Assembly: GCA_016193485.1 (NCBI GenBank) | Contig: JACPRZ010000024.1 | Coordinates: forward strand, 1 to 64,000 | DNA length: 64,000 nucleotides | Direction: 5' to 3' | DNA from: Bacteroidota bacterium | GTDB lineage: Bacteria; Bacteroidota; Bacteroidia; JACPRZ01 | Shown here: positions 49,201-56,800 of the stretch, in pieces | How the letters are laid out: each line of letters opens with the position of its first letter | Position numbering within the stretch: position 1 is the stretch's first letter | Translations under genes and position numbers: made by a program | The notes under the pieces: generated by a model | The model's database searches: none | The model's input: the letters and a program-made list of their open reading frames with translations, nothing else | What the model was told of the DNA's origin: nothing

Positions 49201-51814
49201 TATTGACACCGGCCGGGTTGTCAACTGGTCCATAACCATTCCTCCTGGGCCGGTTGCGGGAGCATCCTTTTCCTATCAGTGGAATGATCCTTTTTCCCAA
49301 ACCGATTCATTGGCTACCGGACTTGCAGCCGGAACTTACGATGTGATTATTACCGATTCTGCGGGCTGTGATGATACCGCTTCGGTATTCTTAACTGATC
49401 CCCCTGTCGTTACATCTGGTCAGACCCTGGCGATTTGCTCCGGTGACAGCGCTCAGTTGCCTGATGGGACGTGGGTTGATTCTGCAGGAACCTACACCTC
49501 GGTTCTGACTACCATAGCCGGCTGCGACAGTGTAATTACCATAACCATCCAGATGTCCCCTGTTTGCTGTGTTCCTGTTATTTCGGTTGACTGCTCCCAG
49601 GACTTCATTGATGATTTTGTTTTTTCCGGCATCATAAACCTCTCAACGGGATGTAACGGAAATCCGAATAATTACATCTATTACCCTGCCGATACGGCAA
49701 AAATAATTAAAGGTAATTCGTACCTTATTCAGGCGACACCATCAACCTTTTATCCGGAAGGAATTGGTGTATGGATTGATTTCAATAAGAACGGAAGTTT
49801 CGGTGATGCGGGTGAATTTGTTTTTTCTGCTCCTCCCGGCACAACACCGGTCAGCGGCAACATTATTGTACCCCCGTCTGCGCAGTTGGGTCTTACTTTT
49901 ATGCGGGTAATGGCGAAATATAATCTTACTCCATTGCCCGGTGATTATTGCGATTCACTCTCTTGGGGTGAGACGGAAGATTATCCGGTTATGATTTTGC
50001 CTACAACCATCGGTTCCGATGTGGGGGTGATTGAAATTTTCAATCCCGGATCATCCTGTTCCCTCTCTGCAACTGAAACTGTTTCGGTTAAGATTAAAAA
50101 TTTCGGCACTGACACTGTAAACACAATACCGGTACGTTATAGTGTGAACGGAGGAATTCCTGTCGCGGAAACCATTTTTACAACAATTGATCCCGGAGAC
50201 ACACTGCTATATGATTTCTCCACACCTTATGACTTTTCTTCTGACGGCATTTACACTATTGATGCATGGACAAAGAAACTCAATGATACAATTGAATCAA
50301 ATGACAGTACTTTAAATTATTTGGTTGAAAATTATACCGACCTGAATGTTACCTCACTGGTTAAAAATGCTTCCTGCGGTGATGTAAAGGACGGTGCCAT
50401 TTTCCTTAATTTTACCGATGGTACCCCCCCCTATGTCGGTTCGTGGACATCTTCCACCGGCAGCGGCAGCGATACTTTGTACTCAAGTGATACACTGATT
50501 AAAAATGTCGCTCCTGACCAGTACGATATAATACTCACCGATTCAAATTCCTGCAGCGATTCTCTTACGGTTGTTATCACAGCGCCCCCTGCCATTATTT
50601 CTTCGTTTGTTTCAGTCAGCAATGTTACTTGCGGTGGGGGTAGCGATGGCGCTATTGATCTTTCGGTAAACGGTGGAACCGGAAGTTATACATATTTATG
50701 GATTAGGTATTCAGACACCTCTTTAGTTGGACTGACCCAGGATATAAATAATCTGCTTGCTGATATTTATGTTGTTTTTATTTATGATGCCAATAATTGT
50801 GATGATACAAATTTTACCCAGGTTGCTGAACCTCCTGCTCTTACGGTTTTTTTTACTACTACACCTGATTCATGTTCTCTATCTTGTGAAGGCGCTGCAA
50901 CAGCATCTGTAGTTAACGGAACCCCCCCTCTTACGTATGTATGGAGCAATGGTTTCTCCGGGACTTCGGTAACCGGACTTTGCGGAGGCAACATAATTTT
51001 ATCTGTTACCGATTCGACCAACTGCAAGGTTACCGATTCGGTGAAGGTGATAACCCTGAATTTGCCTTCTCCTGTAATAACATCTCCGGGAAATTACTGC
51101 GAAGGTCAGAAAGTTGACACGATTTTTGCAACACCTCAATCGGGTGGTAAAATATTATGGTACGGTACACCGTCTTTGTCTGCACCTATTGATTCAGGAC
51201 TGATTTTCTTTCCCGTTCTTACATTGGGAACCAATTATTTTTATGTCACAGAACGTGACTCAGAGTGCGAAAGTCCTGCAACCCTGCTCGAAATTTCGCT
51301 TTTCTCTCTTCCACCTGCCGATGCCGGCCCTGATGTAACTGTTTGTCTCGGTGAAAGCGCCCAACTGATCGCTTCGGGCGGGATTTCCTATCTTTGGAAA
51401 CCATCTGCCGGATTAAACGATACAACCGTTTTTAATCCGGTCGCAAGACCTGTAGATACGACCGAATATTTTGTTATTGTAACCGATGGCAACAATTGCA
51501 GCGCACGCGATTCGGTTACGGTTGCGGTTGATAAATCGGATAACTGCTGGCACATATTTAACATGTTCAGCCCGAACGGTGACGGGGTTAATGACAAGTG
51601 GTTTATTGACGGGATTGTACGATTCCCTCAGAATAATATCACAATATATAACCGCTTTGAAAATAAGGTGGCGGAATTTGTAAACTATGATAACAATAAT
51701 GTGGTTTGGAAAGGTGAAAACAACCACAACGACCCCCTGCCCGGTGGAACTTATTTTTATGTTGTGGATGTGGTTGAAAAAAAATTCACCGGGTGGGTGC
51801 AGGTGATAAGATAA
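40262..51814 (+). CDS. Giant multidomain T9SS adhesin (3850 aa): beta-helix, SprB, PKD, P-domain, GEVED, type B CTD
   Basis: Signal peptide FFALLLLFFSFAGTTSA; start at 40262 or ATG 40274. Domains in order (approximate residues): beta-rich N-terminal region with WNTSSTWDCNCIPGSADDVIV (20-525); CSLREA-like segment FWVTDTTDSGAGSLRQAI (528-560); right-handed beta-helix of repeated NIIGG..GEGNLISGN / GNIIGPQ.NGT units (600-1475); Ig-like domain (1477-1558); four SprB repeats (1575-1865); about six PKD domains with WDFGDG (1870-2377); more SprB repeats (2380-2530, 2735-2800); a proprotein-convertase-type P domain (2835-2995); GEVED domain (WIDFNKNGSFGDAGEFVF, WGETEDYP; 3110-3250); CARDB-like domain (3255-3355); three SprB repeats; two Ig/PKD-like modules; CHU_C type B sorting domain (3760-3850, FNMFSPNGDGVNDKW). 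Likely a surface adhesin secreted with the PorP/SprF protein at 52749. Confidence 0.93.
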   Translation: MIYPMRFFALLLLFFSFAGTTSALTITSVSSGNWNTSSTWDCNCIPGSADDVIVGHSVGISNTATAGSMTINSVASLNVGNAFMVNGSVTINGTLTITSTTGSKNFGDILINSIGTWNNSSNANVTVNGNLTNNGSFTSGTGTCTFTGSGKFFDGSSSITIQMAQINGSYTNNNNLLITFSLSGNGSLTQSTNTLLQLGGTVTISTLTASASGNTVIYNANGSQTIFCTTYYNLTLTGSGTKTFSCNTFINGQLTNNSSTTLDATTFTITLSGNFINDGNFFPSSSTFFLAGSAVQSLSGFSTITFNNLTINNVSSTGITLNQDVTVMGTLMLNDGIIYSSSANLLILSAGSTVSPQGGTQTSFVDGPVRKTGSTAFVFPTGDNGRWRRIAMSALASATDQFDAEYFFQGYGNYNLETDPSPSEQLTDVSQGEYWTLDRTAGTATPQITLAWEDASASGIDDCGDLRIARFNSVSSWWENNNDNVITNGSCTGTNPGTITTGSAVFTFSPFTFGSKNALVNPLFVFACTPATFWVTDTTDSGAGSLRQAITDANANCGHDTIKFNLGMASAYKIAVLTPLPPLTDTSGVTIDGWSNMNNSGIPNTVSIFNTSAGNPLNPVYKIILTNSGSVPVGLQLASDNNVIQGMVLQDFGDGTVSNNDIAIIVTGNNNKILGCFIGMAPDGITKGTRTWAGIEISGQNNIIGDGTAAGTNLISGMNNGGYGISITGSNAATNSVMGNIIGLQKNGVSMVFASQTSGIYISGGASGNKIGDISGEGNVISGNAGYGIEISNSENNKIIGNIIGPQSNGTFVVASNTQLIGVRVVDAGGNIIGGATSLERNIISANGTSGIAITGMNATLNEIIGNYIGTSASGSSIISSGSQDYGVQIASGASSNIIGGTGLGEGNLISGNTNYGIYFSSSGTGGNTVLGNIIGPQANGTSYLTGNLQSYGIYIFQSPANIIGGTTTAERNVISANEIGGLYLFGASTTGNYVKGNYIGIDRNGTSFITSSTQDYGMFIGSSAVSNIIGGSNAGEGNLISGNSNYGIYIAPASTVGNTVKGNIIGPQFNGSSFINGNLQNYGVFIDLSGGNIIGGNNAGERNIISGNQTAGVMISSSDSNSIKGNYIGIDSSGTTFIASSSQDYGVSITGSSSGNLIGGANAGDGNVISGNTSSGILTTSFSLGGNTVKGNIIGPQADGATYLVSNTQSIGIAINNSANNIIGNNSTAERNIISANTIYGIYISGSGSFGNFIRGNYIGPDISGTLIISGSNQDYGIQITSGSELNTIGGDAFAGYGNLISGNTNNGIFINSTVTNGNIIWGNIIGPQMDGNTFLASNTQVAGIALYGSAGNIIGGNSDTTRNIISGNFNYGIYIQDTTATGNIITGNYIGPGKNSASIASSSQNRGVYILSSASSDFIGGSGPGEGNIIAYNTANGVEIFSAGSINNLISRNSIYSNPTTAIKLNYGASQGNNGKPVPVVSGANTALVTGTSEPGDVVEIFKNTSGNCQDAVTYLGTVVTDTAGRWAFPVTLTTSEYVLATATDTANNTSEFSACRVAVSCSGFAATIVKTDVSCGGSIDGSATVFIAGGTIPYSYAWSNGETLSTITGLSAGSYTVTVSDLNACGDTLTVTITEPLAISITESENDISCNGAMDGSINITVSGGAPSYSFQWSNLETTEDITGLSAGIYTVTVTDLSGCTADSSFTLTQPAQLSASTVVLPVSCYGDSTGSIDMTVTGGTPPYVYSWSSGDSTEDLSNLAAGTYLVTITDSNNCILATGTIITQPSVLSVITTSTFNYDTCNGTVFANVTGGALPYNYLWDDTSGATTDTVTGLCGGAYHVTVTDNNGCTATDSATVITAMVSFTIDTSGGCPPVTVNFTNTSNLGVSGVAYLWYFGTDGPYFVYDTSYTFNSGGIFPVYLFAIDTDLNVLGNDSMNLAFSGSSGFFVMTDDTVCPGDNIIFVDDVNSSPYYDWNFGDGFYQNGPNNLVIHSWYSPGTYYVSLAVNTVCGADTINQPVVVSNISALAGPIQAGPQPVCPGDQLQIASFGSAGNFTWDFGDGTVGYSGLPYTVHTYDSAGSYIISMTVTNGCNFVFSAADTFIVSGGLPVTGNFEITANPDPVCPGDLVKFKFEEGENFSGYQWDFGDGNTFSGYSTVFHSYSSTGNYNISVTVTNGCGSSTLITTTVSVQNGVTAEAGEYSYGVIPSAACPNDSIIFYIDGLTEGGYVWNFGDGNSDSVFTPFDSSAIIAHAYSATGTYQATITITNGCGSSVTDTIAVWVSDSFSVIPSWWGEGFTWEGRNEGPLSVCQPVDFFAFGGSLFTWDFGDGDTLSTFSLGVSHTYNSAGFYTVTLDVQNSCGNSRQYSNLIRITGSCTPPSVSFTAANPSCSGSNDGWIEATAAGGTPPYTFQWSTGEITTDTLLSLVDSLAGGTYYLTLTDAINAQATDTIILTPPSSLSMVFAFTDVTCNDTCDGTAALSVSGGTPPYTFSWSNGANSPSLSSLCIGIYPVTVTDSLSCIATDSAAIGGIPGFFADLAGNPDTNWISPATVRDGLCCTAGAPDRCVHFIVNTDSLADRIYININSGAVPPGSNYYIDNCDPASTTLLGDTLCLTASGQHNITFCKPGTNVNDYIIGTRKRPSVNAGSDIMVCPETDSIPLNSSGSGAVSYLWTSSGSGSFYPNASAINPVYIPSATDSASGGLVELVFWGVGTCTNVRDTVLIQFVQPISLSVTSTPECEPNTGVASVSATGGAPPYAFLWSNGDTDSWAAALTSGTYTVTVTDAAGCGNSVTASVGSGVAFTAAISALINPFCNGGSDGTATAIGSNMPSQSFSVAPNAAIPDTGCSSFNGVNSMINVSGYSVAVNSSGIKATLNIIHTFDSDLQIFLTAPNGNTLMLSTGNGGNDSNYINTVFTDGALISITMGSPPFTGIFKPEGGLTASCGVTPTIATFGAIGGGSINPNGNWTLKVFDNMVIDTGRVVNWSITIPPGPVAGASFSYQWNDPFSQTDSLATGLAAGTYDVIITDSAGCDDTASVFLTDPPVVTSGQTLAICSGDSAQLPDGTWVDSAGTYTSVLTTIAGCDSVITITIQMSPVCCVPVISVDCSQDFIDDFVFSGIINLSTGCNGNPNNYIYYPADTAKIIKGNSYLIQATPSTFYPEGIGVWIDFNKNGSFGDAGEFVFSAPPGTTPVSGNIIVPPSAQLGLTFMRVMAKYNLTPLPGDYCDSLSWGETEDYPVMILPTTIGSDVGVIEIFNPGSSCSLSATETVSVKIKNFGTDTVNTIPVRYSVNGGIPVAETIFTTIDPGDTLLYDFSTPYDFSSDGIYTIDAWTKKLNDTIESNDSTLNYLVENYTDLNVTSLVKNASCGDVKDGAIFLNFTDGTPPYVGSWTSSTGSGSDTLYSSDTLIKNVAPDQYDIILTDSNSCSDSLTVVITAPPAIISSFVSVSNVTCGGGSDGAIDLSVNGGTGSYTYLWIRYSDTSLVGLTQDINNLLADIYVVFIYDANNCDDTNFTQVAEPPALTVFFTTTPDSCSLSCEGAATASVVNGTPPLTYVWSNGFSGTSVTGLCGGNIILSVTDSTNCKVTDSVKVITLNLPSPVITSPGNYCEGQKVDTIFATPQSGGKILWYGTPSLSAPIDSGLIFFPVLTLGTNYFYVTERDSECESPATLLEISLFSLPPADAGPDVTVCLGESAQLIASGGISYLWKPSAGLNDTTVFNPVARPVDTTEYFVIVTDGNNCSARDSVTVAVDKSDNCWHIFNMFSPNGDGVNDKWFIDGIVRFPQNNITIYNRFENKVAEFVNYDNNNVVWKGENNHNDPLPGGTYFYVVDVVEKKFTGWVQVIR

Positions 51815-51968
51815 GTACAAAGTTTAATTTTAATGTTCAAAAAATAATAATTGTCGTGGGTACTGTGATTCGTCAAAAATTTTTCTGATTTATTAACCCC
51901 TTAAAATAAATACCATGAAAACTAAAACATTTAAAATGGAATTTGTTAGAAAATTCCGGGAGTTGGAT

Positions 51969-52706
51969 ATGAAGAATATTGCTTTCTTTTTATCCTTCGG
52001 TATCTTATTATCATCCGCTTGTAAAAAAAACAGTGAGGCGGGATTCACTGCGGACAAATCGTCCGCATATATTGGGGAACCTGTTCATTTTACCGATAAC
52101 GCTGAATACAGGAAAAATGTGCAGTTCTTTTACGATTATGGCGATGGCTCCACCAGTGATAATGATCAAACCGCTTATCTTTTGACAACTTACTGGTATT
52201 CTTATCCTTATTATTCTTCTTCCACATCAACAACTGTTATTCAAAATGAAAACAGTGAGAACAACAGAAATCCCACACATATCTACATGACCCCGGGAAT
52301 ATTTACTGTGACGCAAAATTTAATCTTTGCTCAAAACCCGGAAAAAGGAAAAAATAAGATTAAAAGCAAAACCATGCAGGTTACGATTTTACCTATTGAG
52401 GCGGACTTTTCCTCCGACAAGCAAAACGGAACCCTCAATGAAACATTCTATTTTACAAACACCACAAAAAATATAGAGAAATCAATTCTTTATTTCATGA
52501 ATAGTTTTTATTGGCAGGTAAATAATCTGGATAGTTTAAATTGGGGACCGAATTATTACAACTCAAAGATTGTACCTCAAAGCGGAACAAATATGTTGTC
52601 CGATGCAATCATAAGTTTTGAAGCAAAGGGAACATGGAGAATTTCATTGACACTTTCGGTAGGTACATTTACAAGCACTAAAACAATGGATGTAGAAATT
52701 CAATAA
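51969..52706 (+). CDS. PKD-domain lipoprotein
   Basis: 245 residues from ATG 51969, chosen because the lipoprotein signal MKNIAFFLSFGILLSSAC starts there; an upstream ATG at 51915 adds 18 charged residues. After the acylated Cys comes a PKD-like domain (AYIGEPVHFTDNAE ... FFYDYGDGSTSDN ... THIYMTPGIFTVTQNL) and a second beta domain (ADFSSDKQNGTLNETFYFTN ... ISFEAKGTWRISLTLSVG). It sits between the giant adhesin and the PorP/SprF gene. A role in holding or displaying the adhesin is plausible but inferred from position only. Confidence 0.8.
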   Translation: MKNIAFFLSFGILLSSACKKNSEAGFTADKSSAYIGEPVHFTDNAEYRKNVQFFYDYGDGSTSDNDQTAYLLTTYWYSYPYYSSSTSTTVIQNENSENNRNPTHIYMTPGIFTVTQNLIFAQNPEKGKNKIKSKTMQVTILPIEADFSSDKQNGTLNETFYFTNTTKNIEKSILYFMNSFYWQVNNLDSLNWGPNYYNSKIVPQSGTNMLSDAIISFEAKGTWRISLTLSVGTFTSTKTMDVEIQ

Positions 52707-52748
52707 TATTGTTTTAAGAATCAGTAAATCATATTATACCTATAAGCC

Positions 52749-53699
52749 ATGAAAACAAATGTTAACTATTCGCTATTCGCTATTTTCTTTTTGTATTTCC
52801 TTATTCCCCCCTTCGGGGGGATAATAGGGGGACTGTTTGCGCAGCAGAACACCCTCTACAGCCAGTACATGTTCAACCTATTTGCCATTAATCCCGGTTA
52901 TGCCGGCAGCAGGCAGTCAACCTGCGGGGTGCTGCTCTACCGCAACCAGTGGGTTGGGATGGACGGTGCGCCACAGGTGGAGACCTTCAGTTTGCACACT
53001 CCTTTTCAGGGGAAAAGGGTTGCGCTCGGATTAAATGCCTTTAATGACAATATCGGTCCGTCAAATAAAATGGGATTCTTCGGCACCTATGCGTACCACC
53101 TTCCTCTGCCGCTCGGAAAACTTTCCATGGCGCTGAGAGCCGGTATATACCGGTATAAATTTTACAACCAAAAACTTGATTACAAGGATAAATCCGATCC
53201 TGCCGGAAATGTAGAAGATAATTTTTTAATACCCGGCTTTGATTTCGGTTTGTATTACTACAACAAAACCCTTTATGCAGGAGTGGCAGTGATGCACATT
53301 TCAAATAACCAGATAGGGTTTAAAAATGATGACTACCTTTATTCAGGCCTTACACGCCAGTTTATCGCTATTGCCGGCAAGGCGTTTGTGGTCAATGAAA
53401 AAGTAGTGCTGAAACCGTCCGCCAATCTGAAATTCGTTGACGGATTGCCTCTCAATGGCGATCTGAACATGAGTTGCCTTTTCCGGAAAATGTATTGGAT
53501 TGGCGTTTCTTACCGGTCATCAAAAGATGTGATTATTATTGCTGAAGTCAATTTCACTGATTTTCTAAGGGCAGGGTATGCCTATGATGTGGGTTTGAGC
53601 GGACTAAAAAAATATAATAACGGTTCCCATGAAATCTTTATCGGGTTTGATTTCGGTATTCCACGGGAAAAAACCGTTGCCTCGCCAAGGTATTTATAA
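52749..53699 (+). CDS. PorP/SprF family T9SS outer-membrane protein (module B)
   Basis: 316 residues. The family start QQNTLYSQYMFNLFAINPGYAGSRQ is clear, followed by a beta-barrel (GLNAFNDNIGPSNKMGFFGTYAYHLPL ... GSHEIFIGFDF). The signal peptide carries a GC-rich palindromic element (52806-52836) that inserts IPPFGGIIGG into the hydrophobic stretch just before the FAQ cleavage site. It probably assists export of the type B substrate encoded at 40262-51814, as SprF does for SprB. It is the second PorP/SprF in the window and only distantly similar to the first. Confidence 0.92.
   Translation: MKTNVNYSLFAIFFLYFLIPPFGGIIGGLFAQQNTLYSQYMFNLFAINPGYAGSRQSTCGVLLYRNQWVGMDGAPQVETFSLHTPFQGKRVALGLNAFNDNIGPSNKMGFFGTYAYHLPLPLGKLSMALRAGIYRYKFYNQKLDYKDKSDPAGNVEDNFLIPGFDFGLYYYNKTLYAGVAVMHISNNQIGFKNDDYLYSGLTRQFIAIAGKAFVVNEKVVLKPSANLKFVDGLPLNGDLNMSCLFRKMYWIGVSYRSSKDVIIIAEVNFTDFLRAGYAYDVGLSGLKKYNNGSHEIFIGFDFGIPREKTVASPRYL
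52806..52836 (+). repeat. GC-rich palindromic repeat inside a signal peptide
   Basis: CCCCCCTTCGGGGGG (52806-52820) followed by ATAATAGGGGGA. It is the same unit as in the phosphatase gene at 14523-14624. Confidence 0.75.
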
Positions 53700-53721
53700 A
53701 ATGAATACTCTTTGAAAAGCA

Positions 53722-53824
53722 ATTATGCCACAAAAACACAAAGGCACAAAAATTCACAAAATTTTAATTAATTTTAAATCAATTTTTAGTGGGATTTGGT
53801 GTTTTTGTGTTTTCGTGGCAATTG
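53722..53824. repeat. Imperfect long inverted repeat between porP and the OmpA gene
   Basis: TGCCACAAAAACACAAAGGC near 53727 pairs imperfectly with TTTTTGTGTTTTCGTGGCA near 53801-53820. The gap 53700-53878 contains no ORF. It may separate transcription of the OmpA gene from the upstream cassette. Confidence 0.6.
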
Positions 53825-53878
53825 AAATATTTTATTCTTTTTAGAATGAAATCTAAATTGAAACATTAATCTTGTCTT

Positions 53879-56800
53879 ATGCAGAGAACTGTTTTTGTGT
53901 TGAGGATTCTTTTGATCTCCTTTACTGCTGTTTACGGTCAGGAAGAACCTGCTGGCAGGCAAGAGGTACAACTGAAACCTGTCTTTAAGGTATCCCAGGT
54001 TAAAACCATTAACAGCAACCGCAATGATTTTTGTCCTGTTGTCTCGGGGAACAGGATTATTTTTGTGTCGGAGAGGGAATCCGATTTTCTAAATTACGGT
54101 GAAGACCGTTCAAAACGCGAATTAAATTTAACCATTCAGTCCTCTGGATTCAGCGGGAGTGTTGACAGCGCCACATTCACCAGGCCGCGCCTCTTTTCCG
54201 AACCCCTCAGCGCTTTCCACCATAGCGGACCAATCACGTTTACAAAAGATGGAAATTATGCCATCCTTACCGGAGTTGAATTTTATAAAGACAAAGACGA
54301 CTCGGTTTACCGGCCGCGGCTCTATGCAATTACCCGTGCAAAAAATTCCTGGAGCAAACCCGCACTGCTGAATTTTATCAGGAAAGGATATTCTTATTCC
54401 CATCCGTACCTGTCGGCTGACGGACAATCTCTTTATTTTATATCGGATATTCCGGGCGGATACGGACAAAAGGATATTTATTCGAGCAAACGGAACGGTG
54501 ACGGGTGGAGTGACCCGGTGAATCTTGGCCCGGTGATTAACAATACCGGAAACCAGTTGTTCCCTTTTCTGAATGGCGACAGCACATTGTTTTTTACTTC
54601 GGACGGACACCGGGGACTCGGAGGACTTGATCTCTTTTACTCTAAAAATGCAGACGGAAAATGGAACAAGGTGACTAATGCCGGTTCTACCATAAATTCC
54701 GTTTCAGATGATTTCGGGATTTTCTTCAATGATGACAACCGCACCGGTTATTTTTCATCCTCCCGCGCGGGCGGTGCCGGTGGCGATGACATTTACCGGT
54801 TTGCAATGCAGTTGATCCCCCCCCCTCAGCCCGCACAGTTGTATTTGATAGGACCTCAGGGCGATACACTGATGACTGCCGTCAAAAACGATGAGGGTTT
54901 TTTTTCCTTCCGCAAAATTCCCTTTGACAGGAAATATTCCTTTTACCTGAAAGGGGACAGTTCATTTGCCGATGATGAGATTAAACTGATCCTTGCCGAT
55001 TTCAGGGATAAGATTCTTTTTACTACTGCCGTACGCGATTCGGGTAATTTTTTCAGGTATGAATACCTGCCGGATGAGAAAATCCGCCTTTATCTCGTAA
55101 ACAGGAAGGGCGACACTCTTTTTGTTTCCACCAGGACCCGCGATGAATTTTTTGTTTTCAGCAAACTTCCCGTAAGCGTAAACCGCATATTCCTCCTCGA
55201 TGAAAAAGCCGGTGACCCTGCTGCCGAAATCAAACTGGTCATCCACGATGAGAAGGGTAATATTTTCTTCACTACCGCAGCACAGGAAAAGGATAACCGC
55301 TACAGGTACCAGTTTCTTCCGGACGAAAAGTTGAAAATCTATTTGCTGAATGAACTTGGTGATACAATAGCCATTTCAACAAAGGACAAAGACGGTTATT
55401 TTCTTTTCAGGAAACTGCCTCCCGAAATTTCCTGCATTTTCACGCTTGATGAAAATGATACAACAACGGCTTTGATTAAATTAATTGAATACGATGAAAA
55501 AGGTGTAGGCAGAATAATTGTAATTAACCGCAGTAAAGACGGTAAATTCCGTTTCGTGAAACTGCCCTATAAGGATGCCGTTTTGTGCATGTTGAGTTTG
55601 CAGGGCGATACGCTTATGATTGCTTTTCCGGACAAACTGGGTAATTTCGTTTTCAATAAATTCCCGGTCACTGCCGATGGCGTTTTTAAAATTTCCGGTG
55701 GCGATCCCGGCCTGCTTGATTATTCGCAGGTGATTTTCCGTAGCGGAAATGTTGAAGCGGTAACCAACCTTGTCAAAGATGAAAAAGGAAATTACCGGAC
55801 CAACCGGCTACCCTTTTCCGGTGCACGGTTGTATGTGGTAAGTCCGGCAGGCGATACTCTTCTGGTTGCCCGGAGGGATGAAAAAGGAAACTTCATATTT
55901 GAAAAACTGCCGTCTTCTCCGAATTACATCTTTACATTTACCAATGTTGACCCTTCACTGGTAAACAGCGCCAATATTTTATTTGCAAAAAAAGATGCCG
56001 ATGATGTATCCCTGCTTCTTGAAAAAGAAAAAACAGGTGATTTCAGGCATGTAAAACTTCCCTTTGCCGAATCAAAACTTTACCTCATCAGCACAGATGG
56101 TGATACCCTGATGGTAGCCATTATGAATGAGAGGGGCAAGTATGTTTTTAAACGGCTTCCGCCCAACCCGCACTATGTTTTTGCCTATAGCGGGGATGAA
56201 CCGGGACTGATGAAGGATGCTGATGTTGTATTCAGGAAATCCAGCGGTGAAGAAATAAATATTCTTGTTTCACGCGGTAAAGATGGATTATACCGGCACG
56301 AAAAACTCCCATTCGCTTCAGCCAAACTTTATCTGCTCAGTTTGCAGGGAGACACCCTGATGATCGCCAGCCAGGATGAATACGGCAATTTTATTTTTGA
56401 TAAACTGCCGCCACAGCAGCATTATATTTTCGCCATTGAATCATCCGATCCTGAAGCATTTAAAAATGCCGAGATCATTTTCGTTTCTAAGAGTGGCGAA
56501 CGGGTTAAAGTTACTGCGGTCAGGGGGGGTGATAATCTGTTCCGGCATGAAAAGTTGCCTTTTTCCGATGCAAAACTTTATATCATCAGCGAAAAGGGCG
56601 ATACCCTGATGATCGCCACTCCGAATGAACTTGGCTTTTTTGTCTTTGAGAAACTTCCCGAGAACGTAAAATATTATTTTGCTGCCGATCCCCGCGCACT
56701 TGAAATGCTTGAGGACATCAAAATAATCTATATGGATGCCAGCGGCAAAAAAACCACCGCGCAGATTTCACGCGACCCGAAGCACCAGTTCAGGTACCAA

